Part shown: in pieces, positions 11,801-23,100 of the stretch
Layout of the letters: each line of letters begins with the position of its first letter
Position numbering within the stretch: position 1 is the first letter of the stretch
NCBI RefSeq assembly: GCF_963678635.1
Contig: NC_087062.1
Location: 9,346,670-9,410,669 of the forward strand
From: Symsagittifera roscoffensis
Taxonomy: Eukaryota; Xenacoelomorpha; Acoela; Convolutidae
Reading direction: 5' to 3'
Length of the DNA stretch: 64,000 nt
Made by a program: the position numbers and the translations under genes
Notes under the pieces: model-generated
Databases searched by the model: none
What the model saw: only the letters and a program-made list of their open reading frames with translations
Told to the model about the DNA's origin: nothing

Positions 11801-12493
11801 ATCCGGATGGGTTATCTTCAGGTAGTCATAACTGGAAGATAAACCTTCAGTTCGTAGTGACGCCATGCGCTCATCGTACAAAGACTTCCAACTCTTCTTG
11901 GCCTTCGAACCCGGTTGTTCTTTACTCGGGCTTATACTCGACATCATCGCGTTGTTACTCTGCTTGGCCAGAGATGAGTGGGTATTAGCCGAATGTGAAT
12001 ATTCTCTCCTCCACCTATGACTCCTGGTCTCCGATTTGGACATTCCCTTGAATAACACTTCCTCTCGCGGGTCGACCTCGGAACGCTCCGAGGTCTCCTC
12101 CGTCCTCTCGACTTCCTCCCGCTCGAGGTCCTCGCTTGGCTCAAAGTCGGGTCGAATAAGCGTCCGTTCTCCTTCGTCAAAGGGGTCCACAAGCGTTTCG
12201 CTCGCGGTTCCGGCTTCGGCGCTCCGCCTTTGATCGCCATCGAGGTTTTTCTCGCTCCTTAATTTCATTTCGCTCACTGAAAGATCGGGTTGACCTTTAG
12301 TCGATTCGGTTTCGGCAAATACGTCGGAGGCGCTGCTAAACGAGGACTGGCTACGCCTAGTTTTAAATTTTCGCGTGCTGCCCTTGCTCAGCCTGGGAAT
12401 CTTAGTAGTCGATCCTAACGAGTCCCTCCGCTGTATGCTTTGTGACAAAAAACAATATTCGTATGATTTAATGGCGATGCACACGTACCGCAA
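8813..12493 (-). CDS. Gag-protease protein of gypsy-like element
   Basis: A 1226-residue open frame, the longest in the window. The first 430 residues are Ser/Arg/Glu-rich and probably disordered. A coiled coil with many heptads lies at about 320-440. A gag capsid-like helical region lies at about 540-720 (GCIDTWIEVMKLHF is the typical start of retrotransposon gag). Two zinc knuckles follow: CANCGSMDHHVSAC near residue 760 and CFFCNLEGHFKSDC near 811. An aspartic protease has its active site in LLDTGAVVSVMP near 1120 and the second conserved motif ILGRDF near 1195. The window's start codon may not be the native one; an internal Met is equally possible. The frame is intact although the rest of pol is broken. 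Confidence 0.85.
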   Translation of the reverse strand: MRYVCIAIKSYEYCFLSQSIQRRDSLGSTTKIPRLSKGSTRKFKTRRSQSSFSSASDVFAETESTKGQPDLSVSEMKLRSEKNLDGDQRRSAEAGTASETLVDPFDEGERTLIRPDFEPSEDLEREEVERTEETSERSEVDPREEVLFKGMSKSETRSHRWRREYSHSANTHSSLAKQSNNAMMSSISPSKEQPGSKAKKSWKSLYDERMASLRTEGLSSSYDYLKITHPDVNLTPCPRNDMSRKASSASPTRPMSDGITMGASSTFDRLMTSMSKQKGGASSSTRLQPQLTSSSLGLTPSFGATGDISDMFAGVMNGLDELRRDMTKRIDQVDERAHQGRENLREVTHAKSQARVDQAQLIRNTDQCLAESLAQANKESQEREARMTREIERLLNDHDSTYAHTMTSLEKRLDAKSDLMMRKLDAILNGSNWQERSNQRERSRHANDGDGTGSHARAQQSSRTNYESRNKERPRAAPSRPGWTNPVPPETDATPETRLPTVPQVSSVPDLTTVSQDTTMYASMFEPLNRSLETFITKLSKSTERGERSRRTLKKPKSYKDESDGCIDTWIEVMKLHFEEESLSKKQECSALTSNLEGTALNCVMAKRANERDSARKIFDILLNRFGSGVQGYQAMVKFEKRRQRDDESIDKFLDDLELLRRRSNPDERISERNLANASKFMDDGVKSEELKTMLATHFTLSLDQVPTPDVLRMKSREYLLIKPRAQNRYSNYGNYSGTNAGANSSWYKPRDDMDKRRSCANCGSMDHHVSACSAYKQNMKAIGYFLEDADATDEDHEEYVRGLIMKYGPRCFFCNLEGHFKSDCTQFWDAVADAKHPRHEEALSGVKASRARLMNEAESRRKETIPSTFTTKKVKTLPDEVVASNLEAESSSPLKVDYGLAARTALQNVKQDLATKEVEQWVRSELESTDLRESFNILGKTTKVEDKEEPRKQGLKLNVISERTFGMTKEGTKIMSIISVVGHQVVKNLSEPSEITLVHLDIYADYLKEKDPKLDSRAVRSLLTTGGPRLMKVDGHYIDVYGPYPILMDVDGINIYTEAYITDANDQIGRIYIGQEELKVRRIGHNAMLEQDAVHIGCEADLAAHVLDVQGRQLSVKGLLDTGAVVSVMPVKTWTDMGFERSDLIPTNIRLAAANQGAIYVTGRTPIISLQLGGRHLWMSFLVVENLDESDQFILGRDFVRNFDVTIDLNDGLIRIKDPERKYEK

Positions 12494-12829
12494 ACAAGTT
12501 CAAGTTAAATGACTTAACGCTGCCTCTTCGATCTCGTAAGTATCAAGAGTGTCTCTTAGGTTTCTCAATGACAATCTTAGTGACTCAGCTAGAGTTACAC
12601 ACACAGGGCCTGCTCAGTATTGATATAATGTTAACTCAACCCTGTTGTATAGTATAACAGAATCACAAAATTTTCACAAGATATAATCAACAACAAAACA
12701 CAATGGATAATCAGATAAGAATATCCTACAGGTGACAGCGACCTTTTGTCAGTATCAATTTATTGCCACACAATTTATCAAGTCACTGCTTTGTTAAAAT
12801 TAAACAATCTTTGATAAAAAGCAGTGATG
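12494..12829. other. Non-coding leader upstream of gag
   Basis: AT-rich stretch directly upstream (minus sense) of the gag ORF with no coding potential. A short patch near 12731-12750 shares GGTGACAGCG with the reverse complement of the spacer near 2790, the only resemblance I saw between the two flanks of the retroelement. It is too short to call an LTR. Confidence 0.3.
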
Positions 12830-13290
12830 ATTCAGAAACAGATCAAAAAAACTTAGTCTTTAAGAAAAAGACTTCCCTCAATCGGAACGATCCGAAAGAA
12901 CAAAGCCCAGGACACAGTCTTCTCAAGTGGGTGTGTATTCGTCTAATACACCCACCGAGGTCTTCTTTTAGGTGCCCTGCAATTGCCCGAGCTGTCCTAC
13001 TAAGTCGCTCAAGGGAACCTCTGATCGAAAATTTCTATAGTCTAAGAAAAAGCTCTCCCACACCCGGACTGCTCCAAGTGCACGAGAGTAGAGAACAACT
13101 TTTCTTCTCAAGTGAGTGTGTATCTGCCTAATACACTCACCAAGGTCTTACTTTATTTGTTCCCGGATTGCCCAAATTTTCCTAATAAGTAGCTCAAGGC
13201 AACCGCACAACCAAAATCACAATAAAAAAAATTGTTCGGGTACTTCTGATACACCCGATCTAGAATCCAAAGTTGATCACGAATTTCCGG
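12830..13290. repeat. Tandem duplication with conserved hairpins (~187 bp unit)
   Basis: Two adjacent units, about 12830-13020 and 13021-13205, share the same order of motifs: a TAGTCT(TT)AAGAAAAAG block, a variable centre, TTCTCAAGTG, a hairpin, GAGGTCTT or AAGGTCTT, and AAGTNGCTCAAGG. Each hairpin is a near-perfect inverted repeat: GTGGGTGTGTATT pairs with AATACACCCAC in unit 1, GTGAGTGTGTAT pairs with ATACACTCAC in unit 2. The stem difference is compensated on both sides. A third, degenerate hairpin (TCGGGT with ACCCGA) is at about 13234-13258. Confidence 0.75.
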
Positions 13291-13399
13291 GTCAAAATGG
13301 GCTCTTATGATCCTAATAAGCACGCCTAATATCCTAATATGATCTTATTTAAATGGATATTTCCCGTTTCCCAAATTGCCACAGAAGGTTTCCTCAAGT

Positions 13400-16120
13400 T
13401 TCTAACAAGGAAGGTTGTTTAGAAGGTTTAAGACACTCCGGAGGGTTACTTCGGAGGGTTGTTAAGACACTTAGCCTACTTCGGAGGGTTACTTCGGAAG
13501 GTACCTTAATCACCCAAGTTACTTCGGAGGGTCCCCTTAAATTTACTAAGGAGGGTCAATAAGATGCTTAATATGCTCCGGAGGGTTACTTCGGAGGGTA
13601 CCTCCAAAATTTTCAAATTTCTGAGCCCCACTTAGAAGGGCCTTCAATTAACTTCAGGAAGCGTCAAAACAAGCTAAGTTCTCTATGGGGGGGGCTGTTT
13701 TAACTTCTTTGGATGATCTTGTGGAAGTTTTCCACTAAGGAGGGTTGCTAAGGGCTTTAGCTGACTCCGGAGGGTTACCTCGGAGGGTTCCCCAAAAATC
13801 AAGAAAAAAGGTTATGTTACCGCGATAAAGTCTCCAAAAGCGGTCCACCTGACTTGAAACTAGGTTGGCTGACACGGTCAACCTTCCCAGTTGGATAAAA
13901 AGGTGTTCTGATAAAATTTTCTGCCGCTCGGAGGGTTACCTGTAATTTGGACCCTCCGAACCAACAAATTCTAAAAACTGTTTCTTTTCCGAGATTATCA
14001 ACCCAAAAACGGTTGCGGTCCGGAAAAATGGTCCAAAACGTTGACTTATGGTACCAAAATTATCCCGATTGGTTGGCTAGTCTTTGAGAAATTGCCAAAA
14101 ACGTGTTTGTCCAAATAGCCTTTTTTCACCACCTATATAGGTTCTGAGAAACTTTTTCCGCAATTCCTATTGAAAGTGCCTAAAAATAATTGAAACGAGC
14201 GTAGTAGCCCTGTACGGCACTGGAATTATGCAAAAAACTGGACCAAAATTGGTTTGGAGACAAAAATTTGGCCAATAACTATCAAATTTGGACTCTCCGA
14301 TTCCTTCCTTTTCCAATTCTTAAGTCCTTAGCTCTATCTACGGAGCTAATCGGAGGGTTACAAAAGAATTTTTCTGGCAGCCGAGCACGTTATGCTAGCA
14401 CGCTCCTAACACAAAAAATTTTATTACTCTAAATTTAAAAACTCAAAAACTCGATCCCCAAAACAGATTGACAAAATTCAGAAAATTATCGAAATTTTGA
14501 CCGAAAAATTTTGGTTTTTTCCAACTTTCACTGAGTCTTTTCTCACGCGGTTTCTTTAGTTAGGGGGATTGAACTACGTACCTACTCCCTATGTAAAAGC
14601 TTTTTGCTGTTCGGAAAAGCTCGGATATCCAAAAATTTGGGGGTCTACAGTTTGGTCGAAAATCGATAATTTTCGACAAAATCTGGGTGTTTCTTGGGTC
14701 TAATTAGGAGATAAGTAATATGTAATAAGGATAATAACCTATTAGTAGTCGTTAATGAATAGTACTATACCCTCCTTTGCACCAAAATACCCGAGTTAAG
14801 ACCCTTAACTCGGAAATTTGTAATCGATGGAGGGTACAATCGGACCGTGCCAATCGTGCCCCCCACCACTTCAGTTTTAATGAAATAGTACCCGAACGAT
14901 ACTAAAATTGTTTCAACGATACCCAACAGTCGTTGTGGATGTTGTCCCTATGTCCCTGTTGAGTGTGGAACACGTCGGTCAGCTTGCCACTCTACCCTCC
15001 GGTCACCGGCAAAATCACCATTAACGTGCTTAAATACTCAAATTACGCTCAAGGGAGGGTATCCAACCCTTCACCAAAACACACAATCTTTCTATCAGAA
15101 ACGATATAAATCAAATAGGAACAACAACAAATAGGAAGGTCAAATCACATCTCGTCCGGAAATAACATATAAACTGTCACTTTACATTTTTTACTGTTTT
15201 TGGCCTTTATTGGATTTTTCACTGTTTTTTGTACTTTTTTGTTTTCAAATAAATTTGTTTTTGGTTTTTCTTGGTTATACACTATTTTTGTTTGGTTTTA
15301 CGCTTTCTCTTTATATGTTTTTGGTCCCGGGACCTTGGGACAAGCGGGCTCATGACTTCCCACCTAACCCTCCGGCCCTGGAATTTTCGGTGTTAACTAG
15401 TTAAAAAGCTAAATAGTACTGGACGGAGGGTACGCACCTTCCTCCTAGTACAATAACGGTCATTAAGGCCTCTAACTTGGGCATACGCCCGGAGCGGAGG
15501 GTTCGTCGCTGAAACGCTTGCTGATCATGATGGTCTTATGCCTTTGACAGGTCCACCCAGGAGCGCCATAAAAACGTCTATGTAACATTCGCCCAAATAC
15601 TACACAGCGACGGAGCGTAGAAAAAGTACCTATTAACAACTGGCAGGCGTCAGTTACCTTAATTCTACTCGTTTTTCACCATCTCGACCTTGCCAGTTGA
15701 TTTTCTGGTCTGTTTAGGGCTAAGTAAAAAGTTACTATTTTTAGGCCATCAGTCAAACGACTTTTGATCAGCTTTCGTTTACATGCGAACACAACCACAT
15801 AGCTGAGTCTCGGATCCTCAGACTACGTCATTGCCATTAAAAACACGGCTCGAACAACCTATTTTAATATGTTTTTGTGTGACAGTTCTATATTAAATCC
15901 ATTGGAGATGGATTGACCCTTTCCTCTTTCTAGCTACTCATTTTCTAAAATATCAAATAATACCGGTGTTAATTGAGAGTTCTACGACATCCAAGTAGCT
16001 ACAAAGTTAGTTTTATATAGTCCGTTCACATAAAACAGTCTCTGGGGGACCAAGCCTCCGCTCCCGTAATCTTCCTGAGATAACGCTCTTATCCCTTCCA
16101 ATTTGTGGCACGGGAGGGTT
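13400..16120. repeat. Non-coding region rich in GGAGGGT motif
   Basis: About 2.7 kb without credible genes, in which GGAGGGT, usually as CGGAGGGTTAC or ACTTCGGAGGGT, recurs roughly 18 times in irregular spacing. Dense clusters lie at 13438-13605 and 13735-13790, with isolated copies near 13932, 14352, 14830, 15055, 15425, 15498 and 16110, and inverted copies near 13960, 14768, 14996 and 15368. Between copies the DNA is ordinary AT-rich sequence. It could be the leader or LTR of the upstream retroelement, or a separate repeat array. Confidence 0.6.
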
Positions 16121-16365
16121 CCGTGGAATATTCCTTCCCCACTGAAGCTTCCATCTCCACTAATATCCTCTGCTAAGAGTCTTATCGTGTGTTGTTGCCA
16201 CGATAAGAGTTTTCGTGGTTTTCGTCTCTTGTGCGACCGTTTTCCACAATATTTGTCGTTCTTCTCTTTTTTCGTCGTTTTTCGTCAAAATGGCCGTCTT
16301 TTTATATTTCTGAGAAATATCCACTCTCCAATCGAAATTTTAAAAATAAAAATTCTAGAATATTC

Positions 16366-16650
16366 CTATCCTCCTTCGCAATACTTTTTCGTTAATAAGG
16401 CCTTTATTCGTTTTTCTTCGTGTCGCCGGAAGGTTGCTCTGTGCCATCTGGCAGAATGGCACATATTAACAGATTTTACATCAACGCATAAAGGACACTG
16501 AAACCATTGGGTTTTCTTAGAGTCGCTAAGAGAAATATTTACACAACCGATATGATACCAACTAGAACAACAATCACATCTAATCCAATTTATCAGTCCT
16601 GAAGGTTTTAAGCAATCTTTGCTTGTACACTCTTTGTTGTTTTTCCTCAT
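16366..16650 (-). CDS. PHD-finger ORF of a LINE 5' fragment
   Basis: A 94-residue frame with a PHD-type zinc finger: CTSKDC, then CDCCSSWYHIGC, then WFQCPLC, giving the Cys4-His-Cys3 order with the usual Trp-Tyr-His and Trp positions. PHD fingers occur at the start of ORF1 proteins of CR1/L2-like non-LTR retrotransposons. The upstream 350 bp ends in a sequence identical to the 5' end of the LINE at 33-37 kb, which supports that assignment. The frame stops soon after the finger, where the flanking GGAGGGT-type DNA begins, so only the 5' piece of the element is present. A host PHD protein is an unlikely alternative. Confidence 0.65.
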   Translation of the reverse strand: MRKNNKECTSKDCLKPSGLINWIRCDCCSSWYHIGCVNISLSDSKKTQWFQCPLCVDVKSVNMCHSARWHRATFRRHEEKRIKALLTKKYCEGG

Positions 16651-17006
16651 CTTGACGCAGCATAAAGGTAAAAAAAGGATTTTGACTGGACTTTAGGGGA
16701 CTGAACTAACCCATGATAAGCGGTTAGTGGGATTTTTACAAATCAGCAAATAAAAAAAAAGACAACAAAATTAATTTTAATTTTAAAATCGAATTATAAA
16801 ATCAAAAACAAGGAACAATCTCACCCGAGCTCAGTAGGTCCAGCGGCGCACCACCAGACTCCTCAAGCCAGTTCCAGTTTCCCACCTCCCACAGAAAGCA
16901 ACTTGACAGACCTGTCTCTAAAATCCCTCAGAGGGCGCTCCACATACAGGCACAAACATCAAACATAACAAATCTATTTAATAAGTTTATCACAACAATT
17001 AGGCTA
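16366..17006 (-). mobile_element. LINE 5' fragment (UTR plus PHD ORF start)
   Basis: The fragment starts (minus sense) at 17006 with 33 bp, positions 16974-17006, that are identical to 37001-37033 at the 5' end of the full LINE. It continues through a GC-richer leader (16810-16960) into the PHD ORF, and is cut off near 16366. It sits about 120 bp upstream of the TIR-HEAT start codon. Confidence 0.6.
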
Positions 17007-17125
17007 TCATTTAATTTAATTTTCCAAATTATCATTCTTATAGACAGGATTTGGCTACCTATGTTAGACTTGACGTATGTTTTAAAAAATACAATTCACA
17101 GCGCTCCTCAGCTTCAGATTTTGAT

Positions 17126-20100
17126 ATGTCGGTGGAGAAGTTCGATGTTATGATCTCTTACCATGAGAATGATGAAGAGCTCCAAACTTATCTTACAGGT
17201 GATTGACCCACCTCAAGTTGAACCAGGCTTATATTTTTATGACCTATTTTGATATTTGAATGTCTCTTGTTCTTTCAGACCAATTGACAAAGTTGGGCCT
17301 GCGTGTCTTTCATGCGTCTAGCTCAGATGTTTCAAGGAGAGTGGAGGCCGTTATCAATTGTTCAGTGAGTTGAAATTATGGCTATTCCTTTTTTTATCCG
17401 TTCGATTTTGAACAGTACGATGATTAAGCTTGCAACCAGCTAGGGTTATCAAATCGGAACACAAACTTGTTTCAGGTAAACAACTTGTCGAACAGAATCA
17501 CTGAATCATTCAATAGCTTTTTCCAGTTTTGAAAAATAATAATTAAAAGCACGCTTTGTTTGATTGTTCAAATTTGACGAAACGCGTAAAAGCAAGTCTC
17601 AAGCACAGTTCACAGCTATCATTAATGTGCTTGATTTTATTAAGAGTCATGAAAGAAAAGAATTTTGTTATACAGGTCTTGGTTATTTTTTTAAGAAAAT
17701 TTGTCCACGCTAAAATTTGATTATTCGCAGTTTGACGTTTGGTTTCTTTTTAAGTTCATTTTATTTCCATTGTTGAAAGGAAAGCAAACTCCACTACCAA
17801 GCAGCAATAGTGTAAAGATCATAGAAGATTTTAAGTTTCAGATTTCCGAACGCAATAAAAAGTTTACCTATTGATCCAGTTTATTTAAAGTGGGTTAATT
17901 TTTATTAAAAAAATGTCAGTCATAAATTGTTCCAAAGAGCTTTAAGGCCATCTTTTTTCTCTTCGAATTTCCAATTTCGAAAGCATTTTTTCCGCTTACT
18001 TGCGTTTATTGACTTTTATCCAAGTTGCAATTGCCCGAAGCTCTTCCCGAAATTTGCTATTGCCGCATATGCATCTTCCATATTCAGCATCCTAGATATG
18101 CAATAACATAGAATTCAGTGCAATTCTAGATATGCAATAACAGTGAAGTGACAATAGAATTTCTAATCGAATCTGTTATACAAAACTGGCGGAGTACTAT
18201 AAATAGTGATATACCTTTACCAGAGTGCAAATTCAAACAGAACAAATGGGCACTCCCAAATGCTGCTTCAACAGGCTGAATCGCTCATAGAGTCACGGCG
18301 CGCGTCCCGCTCGAAAGGCTTGATGTCTCTCGGAGCCGCTGATTGGCTCAACGCCCGCGCATTGCCGTAGGATAGTGTCTCGGCGCACCTGTCTGTACCC
18401 CACACAAGTGCTCTTCGGGCGATATAGTCGATGCCTATGGTAACCATGCGTCAGTTTGGAATAGAGCAGGTTTGTTCGTACCAGACATTCGATGGGAAAT
18501 CATATCATCCACAGGGCTTTTATACAAGCAAACTTCCCATCGAGCTTCAAAGACTATTCCGATCTGACCGTAAGAGACCAGATGGACTGACACTGGTTCC
18601 ATGGACACATGGAAGAGCACCGAGGTGGGATTATACCTGTGTTCATAGACTGGCATCATCGTACACCCAATTCGCTGGTCGAGAGAGGACCTACTGTGGC
18701 AGATGCTTCCGAGTCACGAAAAAGCACCAAATTAAAGACAATATCATCACCGCTCATCTTCCAACCGATTCAAATGGAAGCTCTCGGAAGATTGGGAACT
18801 GAGGTACTCTGCGTTATAACAAGCCTTGATAAAAAGGGCTACAGATGACGACAGAGCGATAATTTTCCTACGGCAGGGACTCGACATTGCTGTACAACGT
18901 GGCACAGCCGCGTGTGTGCGCGAGACTAGTTGTTGAAGTTGACAACCCAGTTGGTGCCGATTTTCTGTGATAAGCGATACCGAATCTCGTTTTTTTTAAA
19001 ATAGCCTTGAAAATGGTGTTTTATACAAACTCGGTGTAACTTAATATTCCTCTGACTTTTTTTAATGTGTCTGAATTCACTTTGAAAGCAATCCCGCTTT
19101 TGGAGGATTGAACGCAACTGTACGAACTGCAGAAACATTTGATCTGACCTAAAACATGAAAGAGAGTGGCCTCCCCTGACTTTCCTTAATATATTTTTTG
19201 TTATTATTGTATTGTATAGTATTGCAATATATTGAAAGCAGAGTACGGTTTTACACATCCCTGATCTTTAGTAAAATGGTTATCTATTGTGTAATTTATT
19301 ATCTCGCTGAATTCATTACGCTGTTGTTGTTCTGAATCTAAACAATTCTTTGTTTGACCTTTTCCAACTGTTTGACTTTTTCCAACTGTCTGTTGGCTAT
19401 GTTTTACCCTTGCGATAAGAAAGGGTGCTGCAATCGGGTACAAGACTTTTTGCGTAAATATCTTTGTTCATTTTATTCGCGCGTGAAAAAGAAACACGCG
19501 TTTCCTTTATGTTTATTAATTCAATTTCGAGGACCATTCTGCTCATTTGGCTCAGTGGTAACACCCATGCTTAAGACAAAGTTTTGAAAACTGAAAGTTT
19601 TCTGCTATTTTAGACTATCGTCTTTCAGCTTATTTTTGTTGGCTTTGTTCACGCAAAAAGGAGTTTTCGAAGTTTCGGCTTCTTTCTAGCATTCTTAAAG
19701 CTCCTCGTAAATTCTCTAATGGTGCAGGTAATTTTGTTCCTTAAGTTTTTAATTGTCTTTTCAGTTGTTTTTACTAAGTCCTTCTTTTTCGCATCGCAAA
19801 TGGTGTGAAGCTCAGCTTCTTGTGAATCAAGCACTTTTATTGATATTGTAAATATTTTTGGTTTAATCGTGGAATTTGTAGAATTACCAGCACTGATTTC
19901 CTTAGATTTTTTTCGTTGAAAGCTGTATTCAGAATAAATGCATTAGGCTCTCGTAATATTCGCTTAGTTTTACGTCGTTTGTAGGTAAAAATAGACTATA
20001 ATCCATTTTTGATTACAATTTGTTTTTCAGCCTACTGTTGGTTGCCAGTCGGTAATTTTTCGTAAATGATAACTTAGAGGTGTTGATTGTGTTTTAAAAA

Positions 20101-23100
20101 TTATGTTTTTTTTAAATTGAATATCCTTCGAGACAAACGTGTGAGTTTATTCGCATTTTTGAAACAAAATTTGTAGTTTCCCTTTTGTCCAAGCTCGCAA
20201 GGCTATGTTTTGGTTGAATTACAAGTGAGTGGGAAGCTCCGTTTCGCCTCTGTGAAAAATAATGAAAACGATGTTTTTAAAATTCCAAGCTGATTTGGCT
20301 ATGATTGCATCAGGTTTTTATCTTGGTGCTATCAGAGTGGAGCGCAAAAGAAACACTATGCAATGACGAAACATCCTTGGCGTACATTTCCAACAGACCT
20401 ATCTTCCCAGTAGCTACTGATGAGTATCCAGTCATCGCCAAGCATCTTGATTTTTCCTTGTGAGTAACATCAAAGTAAACCTAACATGAGATTAAAATTA
20501 AGCATTAGATTAAAAAAAACATTGCTTCAAGGAAATTGACTCTAGCGAAGATCAATTGGATATTCTTCAAAACTCCACAAGAGTATGACGCTAACTTCGA
20601 TTCTCTGAAGGCGGCGGTGATGAACGAGTTACAGACAGCAAAAAGCGGGCCGACTGAAGATGCTAACCGGGAACTGTCCAGGCAAGCATCAGTGCGGAAC
20701 GAGTACAACTTCACTATTGGTAAATAACTGGCGTCCGATTATCAAATTCACATTGTTGGGAAGTTAAATCATTTTGCGAGACAAATTTTTCTTGCAAATC
20801 TGAACACAATTGACCTTGCTTTCTTTTTTGTTTTCATACACAACTAACAGATTTGTTAAAAAAGAAAAAAACTAAAATTTGAAAATGATTTTGCTTCAAG
20901 AAAATTTTTTTTTATTTTGCAAATGATTTAGCTTAAAGAATTTTTTTTTATTCGGCTGCATAATTTCTGATTTTTTTGTCTGAAGGCGTTTATAACAAGG
21001 ATAGCCGGTTGTTGTGCAAGTAGCACAGAAAGTTCCGACAACGATAATAAAAAACTTGAATAAAAAACAGTTTTTTTTCCAAGTGTCGTTTTCTTATAGG
21101 TGGTATGGTGAGAGGATCTGAACGAAAGCAACAGTGTTCCTCGACAAATGAAGAAAAAATATCAAAAATTAATTTTAGAAAATTTTTTGCTTGATGTCCA
21201 AGTTTTTTTTCTGAAAAAGGTGCTAAAAGAGAATTTGTTAACAAGTTTTTTGTCCTAACTTGAATTGTTATCTATTATAAGACCTTATCGCTTGCTTTAT
21301 TTGCTCGAAATTAGATTAAAACTCAAAAAATTTTAACCGGTTTTTCCTAAGTATGATATATCCTTTTAAAGATCCTAAGTATGATATATCACTCAACCCT
21401 TCCGATGAAAATGTGTGGCACCTAATTTTTCCTTTTAACGATCCTAAGTATGATATATCACTCAACCCTTCCGATGAAAATGTGTGGCACCTAATTTTTC
21501 ATAGAAAAGAAGAAAAATGTTCAAATTACACCCGAATACAAAGTTCCTCCACATTTTCAATGGTCGGAACTAATAGTTTCAAGCAAATTAGTGTTATAAC
21601 TAGGTTTGCAATTTTTTAGTAAATCGATTCAAGTTGATACTTTTTTAAAACGTAGAAGCGAAATTCTCAAGTTTCAGAAAACATTTTTTAAAAACTTTTA
21701 CCTGACAGCTTTGTCTCCAAAGGCAAGTGTTGAACGATATGTTTCTGGCTTAGATTTTTCGAAAAGTGATTTTTTTTCACAATAACAGGCGTCCTTTTGT
21801 TATTATCGGTTAATCATTTCTTATTGTTAACACTTGCGAGCTTTAGCAAGCGTAGTTTGATAGTACGACTATTCTTTTCCAACTTCGGTCGCAAATGTTG
21901 GTGCCACTTACGGCTTTTTGATAGAATGTGCTGTGACATTTTTTAGTAATAAGTAAACACAGTTGATGATTTTTTTAATTGATCAATAGTACCGAAAAAA
22001 GTTATTTGTTTCAAACCACAGTACAATAAAAAAAACTTGATTTCAAGAAATTTTTCACATCAGTATATCTAGCAATTTTTTGTAATGCCTGTTTTTTACA
22101 TAATATGGCTTTATGCTTTCCAATTTATTACATGCAAAGTTAGTGTGGATGCTTTTAGTTTCTTATCTTCCCAATTTTTACCTGCAAATATGTTTTTTTT
22201 ATATCTGGTGCAAAACCGGCGCAGTGTACTAGTACGAGTTTTCTTTTTTTTCTAAACTAAGTTGCATATATTGGTGCCACTTACGGCTTTTTGATAGAAT
22301 GTGCTGACATTCACTTAGTGATTAGTCAACACATTTTTTTTGGTTTATTTGTTCATTTAAAAATCATCAACTATTTGTTTCAAACCATAGGGCAATAATC
22401 ACACTTGCGACCAGCTTAGTGTGTTTTTACAAACCTTCTTTTTTTCTAAACTAACTCGCAATTAAACATGTTTTTTATGTGTTCACTTATTTGGAATTTT
22501 CACTGGAGTATTGGAAGTTGCATAGCATCTCTTCTCTGCTTTATTTGTGACTGAGTGATTATTGGTACCTATTAAGCTTCCGCGGCCTAGTGGTTAGTTG
22601 TCGAGACTCCTAATCTCTAGGTCGCAGGTTCGAATCTCAGAGGTAGACGAATTTTTGCTAATTTGTAAGTTTTTTTAGTGCACTTTATAGAGCTGCCTTT
22701 TGTCGTGGTGTTCTCGCAAGTGTCTGCGAACCGAAGCTTTGGTTCTAGGTAATTTTGTTTGCAAGAAATTGTCCCTTTCTTTTTGTCTCGCAATTTTTTG
22801 AAATGCATAATTTATTCCGATTGCGATTAGCAAGCGTTATGAAATTAGAATATAGAGTTTTATTCGAGTTATCAACTAGTTTAACAAAATCAATTGAATC
22901 ACTTATGATGCTGACTTGCTCATTTTCATCAATTTAACGTCCACATGTTAGGGTGCTAGTTCCTACGGCATGCTATATTTAGAACTTTTCTGTTTTATTG
23001 AGTTGTGATACTAATTTTCTGCTGATATTTTTTCGGCTCATGGTTGTCGAATGAAGCTCTGTCAGTTTAGTTTCCAAATTATACCGTCTGCTTTGCATAC

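Larger units (their letters stand above)
3008..12493 (-). mobile_element. Ty3/gypsy-like LTR retrotransposon internal region (degenerate)
   Basis: The minus strand reads gag, protease, RT, RNase H, integrase, macro-like segment in that order, which is the Ty3/gypsy domain order (integrase after RNase H). The block is GC-richer than the surrounding genome and ends abruptly near 12.5 kb. At least four frame breaks (near 8262, 7510, 6985 and between 6240 and 6100), one more near 3175, and a substituted integrase residue show that this copy is not autonomous. I looked for a pair of LTRs and a primer binding site on both sides and could not recognise them, so the true element ends are unknown. Confidence 0.85.

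Noticed and set aside
2545-13400. LTR pair and primer binding site for the gypsy-like element
   Set aside because: Only a ~10 bp resemblance (GGTGACAGCG, inverted) was found between the two flanks. No long direct repeat or polypurine tract could be matched, so no LTR is reported.
22573-22650. Functional tRNA-Arg(CCT) gene
   Set aside because: A and B boxes are present, but acceptor and T stems do not pair, and the SINE body and tail follow directly.
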